Part shown: positions 35,359-46,468 of the stretch, piece after piece
Numbering within the stretch: position 1 is the stretch's first letter
How the letters are laid out: every line of letters starts with the position of its first letter
Assembly (NCBI RefSeq): GCF_030380735.1
Contig: NZ_JAUDRZ010000009.1
Coordinates: forward strand, 1 to 64,000
Direction of reading: 5' to 3'
Length of the DNA stretch: 64,000 nt
Source: Rhizobium sp. S152
GTDB taxonomy: Bacteria > Pseudomonadota > Alphaproteobacteria > Rhizobiales > Rhizobiaceae
Position numbers and translations under genes: made by a program
The notes under the pieces: generated by a model
What the model was told of the DNA's origin: nothing
What the model saw: only the letters and a program-made list of their open reading frames with translations
Databases searched by the model: none

Positions 35359-38085
35359 ATGACCGATAGCAATGACGACAAGACACTGAACGGACCGGGC
35401 AAGAAGACTCTGACCCTGAAGCCGTCGGGCGTGAGCCAGGGCACCGTGCGCCAGGATATGGGCCGCGGCCGCACCAAGGCGGTCGTTGTCGAAACCCGCA
35501 AGCGGCGCCCGATGCGCCCTGAGGACGAACGTCCGATCACGCCGGTAACAGCACCGTCGGCGCCCGCGCGCGCCGCTGAACCGGCACCTGCACCAGCGCA
35601 GGCACCTGTTCAGGCGCGTCCGCAGCAGCCGCAACAGCAGCGCCCCTATCAGGGTGGCCAGCCGTCGCGCCCGCAGCCGTCCTCGCAGCCTTCGCGCCAG
35701 CAGGATCGCCCGCGTCCTGTGGTTCTGAACCATCTTTCGCCTGAGGAAATGGACGCTCGCCGTCGCGCGCTCGCCATGGCCCAGGTTCGCGACGCGGAAG
35801 ACGCAGTTCGCCGCGCCGAGGAAGAAAAGCGCCGCGCCGCCGAGGAAATCGCGCGTCAGGCCGCCGAGGCCGAAGAGGCCAAGGTCCGTGCTGCCGAAGA
35901 GGCTGCCCGTGCTGCCGAAGCCGCTGCTGCTCCGCCGGCGCCGGCCGCTCCCGCTCAGTCGGAAGCGCCGCGCACGGCCGCACCTGCGGTACGTCGCACT
36001 GATAACGCTGCATCGCCGTCGCAGACCCGTCCCGCTCCGGGCGGCGCGCCTGCTGCTCCCGGCGTTCGCCGCCGTGAGAACGACGAAGACGACCGTGGCG
36101 CACCGCGTGGCGGCGCTCCGGCCCGTGGCCGCGTCGTACGTCCGGAACCGGCAAAGCCGGTCACCACGCGCCCGAAGGGCGACGATGGTCGCCGCCAGGG
36201 CAAGCTGACGATCACCGCTGCCAGCACGGATGACGACGGCAACGCCCGTGGCCGTTCGATGGCCGCCATGCGCCGTCGCCAGGAAAAGTTCCGCCGCAGC
36301 CAGATCCAGGAAACCCGCGAAAAGGTTATTCGCGAGGTCGTCCTGCCCGAGACCATTACCATTCAGGAACTGTCGCAGCGTATGTCTGAACGCGCCGTCG
36401 ACGTCATTAAGTACCTGATGAAGGAAGGCCAGATGATGAAGCCGGGCGACGTCATCGACGCTGACCTCGCGGAACTCATCGCCAGCGAATTCGGCCATAC
36501 CGTCAAGCGCGTTTCGGAATCCGACGTTGAAGAAGGTATCTTCGACCGGGCCGACGACGCCGGCGAAATGGTGTCGCGTCCGCCGGTCGTCACCATCATG
36601 GGTCACGTCGACCACGGCAAGACCTCGCTGCTCGACGCCATCCGTCAGGCAAACGTCGTTTCGGGCGAAGCCGGTGGCATCACCCAGCACATCGGTGCCT
36701 ATCAGGTCGAACAGAACGGCCAGAAGATCACCTTCATCGACACCCCCGGCCACGCCGCTTTCACGGCCATGCGTGCCCGTGGTGCGCAGGCAACCGATAT
36801 CGCGATCCTCGTGGTCGCGGCCGATGACAGCGTCATGCCGCAGACGATCGAATCCATCAGCCACGCCAAGGCGGCCGGTGTTCCGATCATCGTCGCGATC
36901 AACAAGATCGACAAGCACGAAGCCAATCCGGACAAGGTCCGTCAGCAGCTTCTGCAGCACGAAGTCTTCGTTGAATCGCTCGGCGGTGAAGTGCTCGACG
37001 TCGAAGTTTCGGCCAAGAACAAGACCAACCTCGACAAGCTGCTCGAAGCCGTGCTTCTGCAGGCCGAAATCCTCGACCTCAAGGCTGATCCGAACCGGAC
37101 CGCGGAAGGTATCGTCATCGAAGCCCAGCTCGACCGTGGTCGTGGTGCGGTTGCCACCGTTCTCGTACAGAAGGGCACGCTGAAGCCTGGCCAGATCATC
37201 GTTGCCGGCGATCAGTGGGGCCGCGTTCGCGCGCTGGTCACCGACAAGGGCGACCATGTCAAGGAAGCGGGTCCGGCCATGCCGGTCGAAGTGCTCGGCC
37301 TGTCCGGCACGCCGGCTGCCGGCGACAAGTTTGCCGTCGTCGAAAACGAGGGCCGTGCGCGCGAGATTTCCGAATATCGCCAACGTCTGGCCCGCGACAA
37401 GGCGGTTGCCCGCCAGACCGGCCAGCGCGGTTCGCTTGAACAGATGATGAGCAAGCTGCAGAACACCGGCTTCAAGGAATTCCCGCTGCTCATCAAGGGC
37501 GACGTGCAGGGTTCCATCGAAGCGATCATCGGTGCTCTCGACAAGCTGGGCACAGACGAAGTGCGGGCACGTATCGTCCATTCGGGCGCCGGTGCCATCA
37601 CCGAGTCGGATCTGGCGCTTGCCGAATCCTCCGACGCCGCGATCATCGGCTTCAACGTCCGTGCCAATGCACAGGCACGCGTCGCTGCCGAACGCGCCGG
37701 CATCGAGATCCGCTACTACAACATCATCTACGATCTGGTGGATGACGTTAAGGCGGCGATGTCGGGTCTGCTCACCCCGGAACGCCGCGAGACCTTCCTC
37801 GGCAATGCCGAGATCCTCGAAGTGTTCAACATCACCAAGACCGGCAAGGTCGCGGGTTGCCGCGTCACCGAAGGCAAGGTCGAGCGTGGTGCGGGCGTGC
37901 GCCTCATCCGCGACAACGTTGTCATCCACGAAGGCAAGCTCAAAACGCTCAAGCGCTTCAAGGACGAAGTATCGGAAGTTCCGGTCGGTCAGGAATGCGG
38001 TATGGCCTTCGAGAACTACGAAGACATCCGCGCCGGCGATGTCATCGAATGCTTCCGCGTCGAGCATATCACCCGTACGCTCTGA
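35359..38085 (+). CDS. infB: Translation initiation factor IF-2
   Basis: GTPase that brings fMet-tRNA (tRNA gene at 257) to the 30S P site. The 908-residue protein has the alphaproteobacterial IF2 N-terminus [35 protein letters not shown], then a long Pro/Ala/Gln- and Ala/Glu/Arg-rich low-complexity region (about 60-310), the IF2_N domain ([23 protein letters not shown]), GTPase G1 GHVDHGKT, G3 DTPGHAAF and G4 NKID, and beta-barrel domains to the C-terminus. Start at MTDSNDDK (35359); the ATG at 35308 would start inside the long hairpin. Confidence 0.96.
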   Translation: MTDSNDDKTLNGPGKKTLTLKPSGVSQGTVRQDMGRGRTKAVVVETRKRRPMRPEDERPITPVTAPSAPARAAEPAPAPAQAPVQARPQQPQQQRPYQGGQPSRPQPSSQPSRQQDRPRPVVLNHLSPEEMDARRRALAMAQVRDAEDAVRRAEEEKRRAAEEIARQAAEAEEAKVRAAEEAARAAEAAAAPPAPAAPAQSEAPRTAAPAVRRTDNAASPSQTRPAPGGAPAAPGVRRRENDEDDRGAPRGGAPARGRVVRPEPAKPVTTRPKGDDGRRQGKLTITAASTDDDGNARGRSMAAMRRRQEKFRRSQIQETREKVIREVVLPETITIQELSQRMSERAVDVIKYLMKEGQMMKPGDVIDADLAELIASEFGHTVKRVSESDVEEGIFDRADDAGEMVSRPPVVTIMGHVDHGKTSLLDAIRQANVVSGEAGGITQHIGAYQVEQNGQKITFIDTPGHAAFTAMRARGAQATDIAILVVAADDSVMPQTIESISHAKAAGVPIIVAINKIDKHEANPDKVRQQLLQHEVFVESLGGEVLDVEVSAKNKTNLDKLLEAVLLQAEILDLKADPNRTAEGIVIEAQLDRGRGAVATVLVQKGTLKPGQIIVAGDQWGRVRALVTDKGDHVKEAGPAMPVEVLGLSGTPAAGDKFAVVENEGRAREISEYRQRLARDKAVARQTGQRGSLEQMMSKLQNTGFKEFPLLIKGDVQGSIEAIIGALDKLGTDEVRARIVHSGAGAITESDLALAESSDAAIIGFNVRANAQARVAAERAGIEIRYYNIIYDLVDDVKAAMSGLLTPERRETFLGNAEILEVFNITKTGKVAGCRVTEGKVERGAGVRLIRDNVVIHEGKLKTLKRFKDEVSEVPVGQECGMAFENYEDIRAGDVIECFRVEHITRTL

Positions 38086-38160
38086 TCGTGCGAGACTAGA
38101 GTTGTGGACGGGCGCCGGATCATATGAGGCCGGCGCCCGAACCTTTTGAGGCAAAGAACA

Positions 38161-38568
38161 ATGGCAACAAAAACCTCGACAGCACAGTCGCAGCGCATGC
38201 TGCGCGTCGGCGAGCAGGTGCGCGCCGCGATCACCCAGGTCCTGCAGCGCGGCGAAGTGCGCGACGACCTTCTGGAAAAGACCGTTATCTCCGTGTCCGA
38301 AGTGCGCATGTCGACCGATCTCAAGGTCGCGACCGCGTTCATCACGCCGCTCGGCGTTTCGGATCACGAGACGGTCATCACGGCGCTCAACCGCCACGCC
38401 AAATTCATTCGCGGCCGTCTTGGTCCGCAGCTCCGGCAGATGAAATTCATGCCCGAGATCCGTTTCCGCGACGATACGAGCTTCGACAACTACAAGAAGA
38501 TCGATGAGCTGCTGCGCTCGCCCGAGGTCATGCGCGACCTCGAGGACGGCGATACCGACGAAAAGTAA
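38161..38568 (+). CDS. rbfA: Ribosome-binding factor A
   Basis: Cold-shock-related factor for 16S rRNA 5' processing on the 30S subunit. The 135-residue KH-type protein has [27 protein letters not shown], then [24 protein letters not shown] and [25 protein letters not shown], the family core. Start at MATKTSTA (38161) with GAGG about nine bases before. It lies 75 bases after infB and 12 before truB. Confidence 0.95.
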   Translation: MATKTSTAQSQRMLRVGEQVRAAITQVLQRGEVRDDLLEKTVISVSEVRMSTDLKVATAFITPLGVSDHETVITALNRHAKFIRGRLGPQLRQMKFMPEIRFRDDTSFDNYKKIDELLRSPEVMRDLEDGDTDEK

Positions 38569-38580
38569 CAGAAGAGCCTT

Positions 38581-39513
38581 ATGTCCAAACCACGCAAGCC
38601 CAAAGGCCGCCCGATTTCGGGCTGGCTTATCCTTGACAAGCCCGTCGATTTCGGCTCGACGGAGGCCGTCTCCAAGATCAAGTGGCTGTTCAAGGCGCAG
38701 AAGTGCGGCCATGCCGGCACGCTCGATCCGCTGGCCTCGGGCATGCTGCCGATCGCGCTCGGCGATGCGACCAAGACCGTTCCCTACGTCATGGACGGCC
38801 GCAAGATCTACGAATTCACGGTGACCTGGGGCGAACAGCGCTCGACCGATGATCTCGAGGGCGAGGTTATCGAGAGCTCAGACAAGCGTCCGACCGAAGA
38901 CGAGATCCTGGCGCTGCTGCCCAACTATACCGGCGTCATCAGCCAAGTCCCGCCGCAGTTCTCCGCAATCAAGATCGCTGGCGAGCGCGCCTATGATCTC
39001 GCCCGCGAGGGTGAGACGGTCGAGATCCCGTCGCGTGAGGTTGAGATCTATCGCCTGACGCTACTCGAATGCGAGAATGAACGCACCGCGCATTTCGAAG
39101 TCGAGTGCGGCAAGGGTACCTATGTGCGTGCGCTCGCCCGCGATTTCGGCTGCGATCTCGGCTGCTTCGGCCATATCTCCGGCCTGCGCCGCACCTTCGT
39201 CGCACCCTTTGCCGAGGGTACCATGATCCCGCTCGCCGAGCTCGTCGCACTGGAAGAAATTCAGGACGACGAAGAACGGCTGGCGGCACTCGACGCGCTT
39301 CTGATCGACACCAGCGAAGCGCTCTCCTCGCTGCCGCATCTGATCGTCAACGACGATCAGGCCCACCGCCTGAAGATGGGCAACCCCATCCTGGTGCGCG
39401 GACGCGATGCGCCGGTGGAAGAAAGCGAAGCCTATGCCACCGCCCGCGGCAAGCTGATTGCCATCGGCGAAATCGGCCAGGGCGAGTTCCGCCCCAAGCG
39501 CGTCTTCGGCTGA
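38581..39513 (+). CDS. truB: tRNA pseudouridine-55 synthase
   Basis: Makes pseudouridine 55 in the T-loop of tRNAs. The 310-residue enzyme opens [21 protein letters not shown], and the catalytic Asp is residue 49 in [19 protein letters not shown]-equivalent and substrate-binding segments [40 protein letters not shown] and [12 protein letters not shown] are in place, with a PUA-like C-terminal domain (about 235-310) ending RPKRVFG. Confidence 0.96.
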   Translation: MSKPRKPKGRPISGWLILDKPVDFGSTEAVSKIKWLFKAQKCGHAGTLDPLASGMLPIALGDATKTVPYVMDGRKIYEFTVTWGEQRSTDDLEGEVIESSDKRPTEDEILALLPNYTGVISQVPPQFSAIKIAGERAYDLAREGETVEIPSREVEIYRLTLLECENERTAHFEVECGKGTYVRALARDFGCDLGCFGHISGLRRTFVAPFAEGTMIPLAELVALEEIQDDEERLAALDALLIDTSEALSSLPHLIVNDDQAHRLKMGNPILVRGRDAPVEESEAYATARGKLIAIGEIGQGEFRPKRVFG

Positions 39514-39529
39514 GGTCGTTTAGCCGGCG

Positions 39530-39550
39530 GAGGCATGCCGGGCATGCCTC
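39530..39550 (+). terminator. Hairpin after truB
   Basis: GAGGCATGC (39530-39538) can pair with GCATGCCTC (39542-39550); the next bases, TTCCCTTT, are only a poor T-run. It may be a weak terminator or an mRNA processing structure between truB and rpsO, which starts 130 bases on. Confidence 0.45.
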
Positions 39551-39679
39551 TTCCCTTTGCTGCCTGAATGGTTTATAGGCAGCGCCAGCATCGGGCTTGC
39601 CCGAATGCATTCGCGGCCAAAGCTGGACGACATCCCGGCTTTTGGCGACCTTATCTCCTCTCATCGAAAGGAACATCCG

Positions 39680-39949
39680 ATGTCGATTACTGCTGAGCGC
39701 AAGACGGCACTTATCAAGGAATACGCAACGTTCGAAGGCGACACCGGTTCGCCGGAAGTCCAGGTTGCGATCCTCACCGAGCGCATCAACAACCTCACGG
39801 AACACTTCAAGGGCCACAAGAAGGATAACCATTCCCGCCGTGGCCTGCTGACGATGGTTTCGAGCCGCCGCTCGCTTCTTGACTACCTCAAGAAGAAGAA
39901 CGAAGGCCGTTACACCAAGCTGATCACCAGCCTGGGTATCCGCCGCTAA
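39680..39949 (+). CDS. rpsO: 30S ribosomal protein S15
   Basis: Primary binder of the central domain of 16S rRNA, also a bridge to the 50S subunit. The 89-residue protein shows the S15 core: [43 protein letters not shown] and the C-terminal [28 protein letters not shown]. Start at MSITAERK (39680) with AAAGGAA about seven bases upstream. In many bacteria S15 represses its own translation and is followed by pnp, as here. Confidence 0.98.
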   Translation: MSITAERKTALIKEYATFEGDTGSPEVQVAILTERINNLTEHFKGHKKDNHSRRGLLTMVSSRRSLLDYLKKKNEGRYTKLITSLGIRR

Positions 39950-40278
39950 GGCTTTGCTGGCGGGCGCTCCGGAAGGACGCCCGCCGCATTTGTTTCCGGG
40001 GAACGTTTCCCCGACACCGCAGGACGCGGCAACGCGTTTGCGGGACTGCCGGTGGACCCGGATGGGCCGGATCCGCCAAACCAACCGTTGACCTGTCATG
40101 GGGCAGGATTGCCGGATGCTTTCGGCCAAGGCGCACACCTTGGCCCGGCTTTCTCGAAGGGGAAGCCGAAGATGCAAAGCCTCCCGTTGTCTTGCCCATG
40201 ATGCGTCATCAACAATTGCGTTCGTCTGCGCCGTGCCTCAGGGCCAATGGCGCGCCTCCGCATTGAAGGACAAGACAT
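39950..40278 (+). promoter_or_regulatory. rpsO-pnp intergenic leader with two hairpins
   Basis: The 329-base spacer has no gene. GGCGGGCG (39959-39966) pairs with CGCCCGCC (39978-39985), and CGGGGAA (39997-40003) with TTCCCCG (40007-40013). In E. coli an RNase III-cut stem in this position lets PNPase control its own message, so these hairpins are the likely counterpart. The rest, to the GGACAAGACAT before 40279, shows nothing clear. Confidence 0.5.
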
Positions 40279-42417
40279 ATGTTCGACACTCATTCCGTGG
40301 AAATCGAGTGGGCAGGCCGCCCGCTGAAGCTCGAAACCGGCAAGATCGCCCGTCAGGCTGACGGCGCCGTCCTCGCGACCTACGGCGAAACCGTGGTTCT
40401 CGCCACCGTCGTTTCCGCCAAGGCGCCGAAGCCTGGCCAGGACTTCTTTCCGCTGACCGTCAACTACCAGGAAAAGACCTACGCAGCCGGCAAGATCCCC
40501 GGCGGCTATTTCAAGCGCGAAGGCCGTCCGTCGGAAAACGAAACGCTGGTTTCGCGCCTGATTGACCGCCCGATCCGCCCGCTCTTCCCTGAAGGCTACA
40601 AGAACGACACGCAGGTAGTCGTCACGGTTATCCAGCACGACCTGGAAAACAACCCCGACATCCTGTCGATGGTCGCGACCTCTGCCGCTCTGACGCTCTC
40701 CGGCGTTCCCTTCATGGGCCCGGTCGGCGGCGCCCGCGTCGGCTACATCAACGGCGAATACGTCTTGAACCCGCATCTCGACGAGATGGATGAGTCGGTT
40801 CTCGACCTCGTTGTCGCCGGTACGCACGATGCCGTTCTGATGGTTGAATCCGAAGCCAAGGAACTCAACGAAGAAATCATGCTCGGCGCCGTCATGTTCG
40901 GCCACAAGGGCTTCCAGCCGGTTCTCGACGCGATCATCAAGCTCGCCGAAGTGGCCGCCAAGGAACCCCGCGATTTCCAGCCGGAAGACCATTCCGAGCT
41001 CGAAGCCGAAATGCTGAAGCTGTTCGAAGCCGAACTGCGCGAAGGCTACAAGATCACCCAGAAGGCCGATCGTTACGCTGCCGTCGACGCTGTCAAGGCA
41101 AAGGTCAAGGCTCACTTCTTCCCTGAGGGCGTCGAGCCGAAGTACACCGCCGAAGTCATCGGCGCCGTCTTCAAGCACCTGCAGGCCAAGATCGTTCGCT
41201 GGAACATCCTCGACACCAAGAGCCGCATCGACGGTCGCGACCTGTCGACCGTTCGCCCGATCGTATCGGAAGTCGGCCTCCTGCCGCGCACCCACGGTTC
41301 GGCGCTGTTCACCCGCGGTGAAACGCAGGCGATCGTCGTTGCCACGCTCGGCACCGGCGAAGACGAACAGTATGTCGACTCGCTTACGGGCATGTACAAG
41401 GAGCGCTTCCTGCTCCATTACAACTTCCCGCCCTATTCCGTTGGCGAAACCGGCCGCATGGGCTCTCCGGGCCGTCGCGAAATCGGCCACGGCAAGCTCG
41501 CATGGCGCGCTATCCGCCCGATGCTGCCGACCGCCGAGCAGTTCCCCTATACGCTGCGCGTCGTCTCGGAAATCACCGAGTCCAACGGCTCGTCCTCGAT
41601 GGCAACCGTCTGCGGCACCTCGCTCGCTCTGATGGACGCCGGCGTTCCGCTCGCAAAGCCGGTTGCCGGTATCGCCATGGGCCTGATCCTCGAAGGTGAC
41701 CGCTTCGCCGTTCTCTCCGACATCCTCGGCGACGAAGACCACCTCGGCGACATGGACTTCAAGGTTGCAGGTACCGCCGACGGCATCACCTCGTTGCAGA
41801 TGGACATCAAGATCGCCGGCATCACCGAAGAGATCATGAAGGTCGCTCTCGGCCAGGCACAGGGCGGTCGTACCCACATCCTCGGCGAAATGTCGAAGGC
41901 GATTTCCGAAGGCCGTTCGCAGCTCGGCGAATTCGCTCCGCGCATCGAAGTCATGAACATCCCGGTCGACAAGATCCGCGAAGTCATCGGCTCCGGCGGC
42001 AAGGTCATCCGCGAAATTGTCGAGAAGACCGGCGCCAAGATCAACATCGAAGACGACGGCACCGTGAAGATCGCATCTTCCTCGGGCAAGGAAATCGAAG
42101 CGGCCCGCAAGTGGATCCACTCGATCGTTGCCGAGCCTGAAATCGGCGTGATCTACGAAGGCACGGTTGTGAAGACCGCCGACTTCGGCGCCTTCGTCAA
42201 CTTCTTCGGCGCCCGCGACGGCCTCGTCCACATCTCACAGCTCGCTTCCGAGCGCGTTGCCAAGACGCAGGACGTCGTCAAGGAAGGCCAGAAGGTCTGG
42301 GTCAAGCTGCTCGGCTTCGACGAGCGCGGCAAGGTCCGCCTGTCGATGAAGGTCGTCGACCAGGCCACCGGCCAGGAAATCCCTGCCGACAAGAAGAAGG
42401 AAGAAGCAGCCGAATAA
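40279..42417 (+). CDS. pnp: Polyribonucleotide nucleotidyltransferase (PNPase)
   Basis: Phosphorolytic 3'-5' exoribonuclease of the degradosome. The 712-residue protein has two RNase PH domains ([52 protein letters not shown] with the SSMATVCG and [18 protein letters not shown] active-site parts), a KH domain ([30 protein letters not shown]) and an S1 domain ([30 protein letters not shown]). It follows rpsO and ends in a strong terminator. Confidence 0.98.
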   Translation: MFDTHSVEIEWAGRPLKLETGKIARQADGAVLATYGETVVLATVVSAKAPKPGQDFFPLTVNYQEKTYAAGKIPGGYFKREGRPSENETLVSRLIDRPIRPLFPEGYKNDTQVVVTVIQHDLENNPDILSMVATSAALTLSGVPFMGPVGGARVGYINGEYVLNPHLDEMDESVLDLVVAGTHDAVLMVESEAKELNEEIMLGAVMFGHKGFQPVLDAIIKLAEVAAKEPRDFQPEDHSELEAEMLKLFEAELREGYKITQKADRYAAVDAVKAKVKAHFFPEGVEPKYTAEVIGAVFKHLQAKIVRWNILDTKSRIDGRDLSTVRPIVSEVGLLPRTHGSALFTRGETQAIVVATLGTGEDEQYVDSLTGMYKERFLLHYNFPPYSVGETGRMGSPGRREIGHGKLAWRAIRPMLPTAEQFPYTLRVVSEITESNGSSSMATVCGTSLALMDAGVPLAKPVAGIAMGLILEGDRFAVLSDILGDEDHLGDMDFKVAGTADGITSLQMDIKIAGITEEIMKVALGQAQGGRTHILGEMSKAISEGRSQLGEFAPRIEVMNIPVDKIREVIGSGGKVIREIVEKTGAKINIEDDGTVKIASSSGKEIEAARKWIHSIVAEPEIGVIYEGTVVKTADFGAFVNFFGARDGLVHISQLASERVAKTQDVVKEGQKVWVKLLGFDERGKVRLSMKVVDQATGQEIPADKKKEEAAE

Positions 42418-42440
42418 GCTGCGCCTTCCCTAAGCTTCAT

Positions 42441-42469
42441 GGGCGCGGGACTGTTTCCGCGCCCTTTTT
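42441..42469 (+). terminator. Intrinsic terminator after pnp
   Basis: GGGCGCGG (42441-42448) pairs with CCGCGCCC (42457-42464), followed by TTTTT. It ends the long rimP-to-pnp transcription unit 24 bases after the pnp stop. Confidence 0.92.
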
Positions 42470-42492
42470 GTATTCAAGGACGAGATAGAGCC

Positions 42493-43509
42493 ATGAGCAG
42501 CGAGACGCTGAAGACACTGTTCCACCCCTTTGTAAGCGGCACCGTCGAGGCGCCCGGCGAGGGCGAGCGCGTGCTCTTCCTCGGCGCCGAGGCAGGCTTC
42601 GCCCTGCCGCAGGGTTTTGCAGCCTCGCTGAGCGCCGTACAGGGCTTCCGTCCGCTGTACCGGCAGCTGCTCGCCCAGCGCATCGAAACCACGCCTGAGG
42701 TCGAAGGCGAGGACTATGATGCCGTTCTGGTTCTTTGCAACAAGCACAAGGGCGAGAATGAGGCGAATATCGCCACCGCACTCACCCGCGTGAAGATGGG
42801 CGGCTTGGTCGTCGTCGCCGGCGGCAAGGAAGACGGCATCCAGCCGCTGCGCAAGCGCATGGAAGCCTTCGGCCTGTCGCTCGAGCACATGCCGAAATAC
42901 CACGGCGTCGCCTTCTGGTTTGGCGCCCCTGCCGATCCGTCCGAAATCATCGCCAAGTTCGCCAAGCCCGCTGTCCGCGTCGACGGCCGCTTCGAGGCCG
43001 CCGCCGGCATGTTCTCGCATGATCGCATAGACGACGGCTCGGAACTTCTGGCCTCGCGTCTGCCTGAAGGCTTCACCGGCGACGTCGCCGATTTCGGCGC
43101 CGGCTGGGGCTATCTCTCGGTCGAACTGGCCGAGCGCTCCCCAGGCGTCAGCCGCCTCGACCTCTACGAGGCGAATTACGCCGCGCTGGAGGCCGCCAAG
43201 GCCAACATCGAGGAGAACTGCCCGAATGTACCGGCACGCTTCTTCTGGCACGATCTGGCGGGCGAGCCGGTCAAGGACAAGTACGACCTCATCATCATGA
43301 ACCCGCCCTTCCACGAAAGCCACGCCGCCGAGCCGGCGCTCGGCCAGGCGATGATCAAGACGGCGGCATCCGCGCTCCGCTCCGGCGGCCGCCTCCTGCT
43401 GGTCGCCAACCGCGGCTTGCCATACGAGCCGGTACTGGCCGGAAGCTTCCGCGAAAGCGGCGAAACCTGCCGCAACGCCCGCTTCAAGGTCTTGTGGGCG
43501 AAGAAATAA
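42493..43509 (+). CDS. RsmC-like rRNA (guanine-N2) methyltransferase
   Basis: A 338-residue class I SAM-dependent methyltransferase with the duplicated layout of RsmC, which makes m2G1207 in 16S rRNA. The N-terminal half is a degenerate methyltransferase-like domain; the C-terminal half has the SAM loop VADFGAGWGYLSVEL and the catalytic IIMNPPFHESHAAEP (NPPF), then RSGGRLLLVANRGLPYE. ATG 42493 is 24 bases past the pnp terminator. The rRNA target is inferred from family and from the ribosome-related neighbours. Confidence 0.86.
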   Translation: MSSETLKTLFHPFVSGTVEAPGEGERVLFLGAEAGFALPQGFAASLSAVQGFRPLYRQLLAQRIETTPEVEGEDYDAVLVLCNKHKGENEANIATALTRVKMGGLVVVAGGKEDGIQPLRKRMEAFGLSLEHMPKYHGVAFWFGAPADPSEIIAKFAKPAVRVDGRFEAAAGMFSHDRIDDGSELLASRLPEGFTGDVADFGAGWGYLSVELAERSPGVSRLDLYEANYAALEAAKANIEENCPNVPARFFWHDLAGEPVKDKYDLIIMNPPFHESHAAEPALGQAMIKTAASALRSGGRLLLVANRGLPYEPVLAGSFRESGETCRNARFKVLWAKK

Positions 43510-43536
43510 AAAAGGCGGCCAATCGGCCGCCTTTTT
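43509..43536. terminator. Bidirectional terminator between rsmC-like gene and fabI
   Basis: AAAAAGGCGGCC-AATC-GGCCGCCTTTTT: a perfect stem with T-runs on both strands, between two convergent genes. Confidence 0.93.
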
Positions 43537-43557
43537 CAATCCAAGAGTATAGGACGC

Positions 43558-44364
43558 CTACTCGGCGTCCGCCTTGCGCAGCGTATCGAGCGCCGGCATC
43601 GAAGTGATGTTGAAGCCGGCGTCGACGAAGTGGATTTCGCCGGTGACGCCTGCCGCCATGTCGGAGAGCAGATAGAGGGCCGAGTTGCCGACGTGATCGA
43701 TCGTCACGGTCTTGCGCAAGGGCGAGTTCTGCTGGTTCCACGACAGGATGGCGCGGGCGTCCGAGATGCCGGCGCCGGCGAGCGTTCGGATCGGGCCGGC
43801 GGAGATCGCGTTGACGCGAATGCCGCGCGGGCCGTAGTCGGCCGCCAGATAACGCACGGAGGCCTCGAGAGCAGCCTTGGCAACGCCCATGACGTTGTAG
43901 TTCGGGATGACGCGCGTCGAGCCGTTATAGGTCAGCGTCAGCATCGAGCCGCCGTCAGTCATCAGCGGCGCCAGCCGCTTGGCGATCTCGGTGAAGGAGA
44001 AACAGGAGATGACCATCGTGCGGCTGAAATTCTCGCGCGTGGTGTCGGCGTAGAGGCCCTTGAGCTCGTTCTTGTCGGAGAAGCCGATGGCGTGCACGAC
44101 GAAATCGAGCGTGCCCCAGCGTTCCTTGATCGCGTCCACCGTGGCGTCGACCGAAGCGATGTCCTCGACGTCGCATGGCAACACGAAGTCGGAGCCGACT
44201 TCGGCGGCAAGCGGCTTGACGCGCTTGCCCAGCGCGTCGCCCTGGTAGGTGAAGGCAAGTTCCGCGCCCTGTGCCGCCAGCGCCTTGGAAATTCCCCAGG
44301 CGATGGAGTGGTTGTTCGCGACACCCATGATAAGCCCGCGCTTACCCTGCATGATTCCCGTCAT
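43558..44364 (-). CDS. fabI: Enoyl-ACP reductase (NADH)
   Basis: Last step of each fatty acid elongation round. The 268-residue SDR-fold enzyme has GLIMGVANNHSIAWGISKAL (cofactor site), and catalytic residues Tyr146, Tyr156 and Lys163 fall exactly where they do in E. coli FabI (LTYNGST and NYNVMGVAK). The C-terminal GNSALYLLSDMAAGVTGEIHFVDAG is standard. Likely triclosan-sensitive type by family. It follows fabB by four bases in the fabA-fabB-fabI operon. Confidence 0.96.
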   Translation of the reverse strand: MTGIMQGKRGLIMGVANNHSIAWGISKALAAQGAELAFTYQGDALGKRVKPLAAEVGSDFVLPCDVEDIASVDATVDAIKERWGTLDFVVHAIGFSDKNELKGLYADTTRENFSRTMVISCFSFTEIAKRLAPLMTDGGSMLTLTYNGSTRVIPNYNVMGVAKAALEASVRYLAADYGPRGIRVNAISAGPIRTLAGAGISDARAILSWNQQNSPLRKTVTIDHVGNSALYLLSDMAAGVTGEIHFVDAGFNITSMPALDTLRKADAE

Positions 44365-44368
44365 GTTG

Positions 44369-45592
44369 TTATCCGTTGTAGCGCTGGAAGACGAGCGTGG
44401 CGTTGGTGCCGCCGAAGCCGAAGGAGTTGGAAAGCGCGATGTCGATCTTGGCGTCGTCGATGCGCTTGCGGACGATCGGAACGCCGTCGAATTCGGGGTC
44501 GAGCTCGGTGATATGAGCGCTTTCGCCGATGAAGCCGGCCTGCATCATGAGCAGCGAGTAGATCGATTCCTGCACGCCCGCAGCGCCCAGCGAGTGGCCG
44601 GTCAGCGACTTGGTCGACTGGATGTGCGGGATCTTGTTGCCGAACACTTCGCGGATCGCGCCGATTTCCTTGCTGTCGCCGACAGGCGTCGAGGTACCGT
44701 GCGTGTTGACGTAGTCGACATCGCCCTTCACGGTCGCCAGCGCCTGGCGCATGCAGCGGATCGCGCCTTCGCCCGAGGGAGCGACCATGTCGTAGCCGTC
44801 GGAGGTGGCGCCGTAGCCGACGATTTCTGCGTAGATCTTGGCGCCGCGGGCCTTGGCGTGTTCCAGCTCTTCCAGAACGAGAACACCGGCACCGCCGGCG
44901 ATGACGAAGCCGTCGCGGGTCGCGTCATAGGCGCGTGACGCGGTCTCGGGCGTGTCGTTGTACTTCGACGACATGGCACCCATCGCATCGAACAGGTTCG
45001 ACATCGTCCAGTCGAGATCCTCGTGGCCGCCGGCGAACATGATGTCCTGCTTGCCCCACTGGATCATTTCCGCCGCGTTGCCGATGCAATGCGCCGAGGT
45101 CGAGCAGGCCGACGAGATCGAGTAGTTGACGCCGTGGATCTTGAACCAGGTGGCGAGCGTGGCGGATGCCGTCGACGACATCGCCTTCGGCACCGCGAAC
45201 GGGCCGATGCGCTTCGGGCTGTTGTTCTTGATGGTGATCTCGGCGGCTTCGATCAGCGTGCGCGTCGAAGGACCACCCGAGCCCATGATGATGCCGGTGC
45301 GCTCGTTTTCGCTGTAATCCTTTTCCTCAAGACCACTGTCGGCGAGCGCCTGCTTCATCGCGACGTGGTTCCAGGCGCCGCCCTGCGACAGGAAGCGCAT
45401 GGCGCGGCGATCGACCAGATCGGTCGGATCGAGCGAAGGGCGACCCCAGACCTGGCACTTGAACCCGTGCTCGGCAAAATCGTTGGAGAAGGAAATGCCG
45501 GACTTGGCATCGCGCAGCGAAGCGGTGACCTCGGCGGCATCATTGCCGATCGAGGAAACAACGCCCAGACCCGTGACAACTACCCGTCTCAT
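44369..45592 (-). CDS. fabB: 3-oxoacyl-ACP synthase I
   Basis: Condensing enzyme needed with FabA for unsaturated fatty acids. The 407-residue thiolase-fold protein has the active-site Cys at residue 163 ([12 protein letters not shown]), His in [12 protein letters not shown] and His in [13 protein letters not shown], giving the Cys-His-His triad. The glycine-rich [15 protein letters not shown] closes the fold. It lies between fabA (upstream) and fabI. Confidence 0.95.
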   Translation of the reverse strand: MRRVVVTGLGVVSSIGNDAAEVTASLRDAKSGISFSNDFAEHGFKCQVWGRPSLDPTDLVDRRAMRFLSQGGAWNHVAMKQALADSGLEEKDYSENERTGIIMGSGGPSTRTLIEAAEITIKNNSPKRIGPFAVPKAMSSTASATLATWFKIHGVNYSISSACSTSAHCIGNAAEMIQWGKQDIMFAGGHEDLDWTMSNLFDAMGAMSSKYNDTPETASRAYDATRDGFVIAGGAGVLVLEELEHAKARGAKIYAEIVGYGATSDGYDMVAPSGEGAIRCMRQALATVKGDVDYVNTHGTSTPVGDSKEIGAIREVFGNKIPHIQSTKSLTGHSLGAAGVQESIYSLLMMQAGFIGESAHITELDPEFDGVPIVRKRIDDAKIDIALSNSFGFGGTNATLVFQRYNG

Positions 45593-45651
45593 GTGTTTCG
45601 ACCTTTTCGTTTTTTCTAACTTGGAAAGCCGGGCGTGTTTGCCCGGCGAAA

Positions 45652-46167
45652 TCAGGCGTCTTTGTCCTTGGACAGGCCGACGCGCAGGTCGGTGGCCTGG
45701 TAGATGGTTTCGCCATCGGCCTTCAGCCAGCCGTCTGCGGTGCCGAGCACCAGGCGGCCGCGCATGACGCGCTTGAAGTCGATGCCGTATTCAAGAAGCT
45801 TGGTGGTCGGGCGGATCATGCCCTTGAACTTCACTTCACCCGTGGAGAGCGCCATGCCGCGTCCGGGCTCGCCCAGCCAGCCGAGGAAGAAGCCGGTCAG
45901 CTGCCACATGCCGTCAAGGCCGAGGCAGCCCGGCATGATAGGGTTGCCCTGGAAATGGCACGGGAAGTACCAGTCGTCAGGCTTTACGTCATACTCGGCG
46001 CGGATATAGCCCTTGTCGAAGGCGCCGCCGGTCTCGGAGATGTCGGTGATGCGGTGGACCATGAGCATCGGCGGCAGAGGAAGCTGTGCGTTGCCCGGTC
46101 CGAATAGCTCGCCGCGGCCGCAGGCCAGGATTTCCTCATAGTTGAAGCTGGATTGTTTCGTCGCCAT
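45652..46167 (-). CDS. fabA: 3-hydroxydecanoyl-ACP dehydratase/isomerase
   Basis: Makes trans-2- and cis-3-decenoyl-ACP, the branch point to unsaturated fatty acids. The 171-residue hot-dog enzyme has the catalytic His71 and Asp85 in the signature [20 protein letters not shown]. It is first in a fabA-fabB-fabI operon, divergent from irr across 301 bases, an arrangement conserved in rhizobia. FabA plus FabB implies the anaerobic unsaturated-fatty-acid route. Confidence 0.97.
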   Translation of the reverse strand: MATKQSSFNYEEILACGRGELFGPGNAQLPLPPMLMVHRITDISETGGAFDKGYIRAEYDVKPDDWYFPCHFQGNPIMPGCLGLDGMWQLTGFFLGWLGEPGRGMALSTGEVKFKGMIRPTTKLLEYGIDFKRVMRGRLVLGTADGWLKADGETIYQATDLRVGLSKDKDA

Positions 46168-46391
46168 GAAAACTCTAATTCCCCCCGCAACAGTGCCGAT
46201 GGATGTGAACGTTTAGTCCAAGTTCGGTGGAAAATGAAGCATTAGCGTGGCTGTGCTTCTTCCGCCGGCAAGGACAGGCTCTGCGCCTATTTGGTGGTCG
46301 CATACAGGAAGGCCAAGGCCGCGACCAGAGTTAATTACGCGAAAACCCCGATTTTCCGGCCTTTTCGCGGCCCATGCCCCTATCGAAGCTA

Positions 46392-46420
46392 TTGAAAGGC
46401 ATTTGCGCAAAAGTTATATG
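46392..46420 (+). promoter_or_regulatory. Promoter of irr
   Basis: TTGAAA (46392-46397), a 17-bp spacer and TATATG (46415-46420) form a sigma-70 type promoter, start near 46427, about 40 bases before irr. The 301-base fabA-irr gap must also hold the fabA promoter, which I could not place. No convincing ICE/Irr-box was picked out by eye. Confidence 0.6.
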
Positions 46421-46468
46421 GCTTAGGGAAACATGATTGCTTGACGCTACATTAACCGGAGTTCGCGA

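Noticed and set aside
35287..38712. 1141-codon open frame on the minus strand opposite infB and rbfA
   Set aside because: It is the mirror of infB: the GC-rich codon bias leaves the antisense frame open. The sense strand encodes a complete, recognisable IF-2, and the antisense protein has no family features.
40096..42231. 711-codon frame opposite pnp
   Set aside because: Same cause; pnp is complete and convincing on the plus strand.
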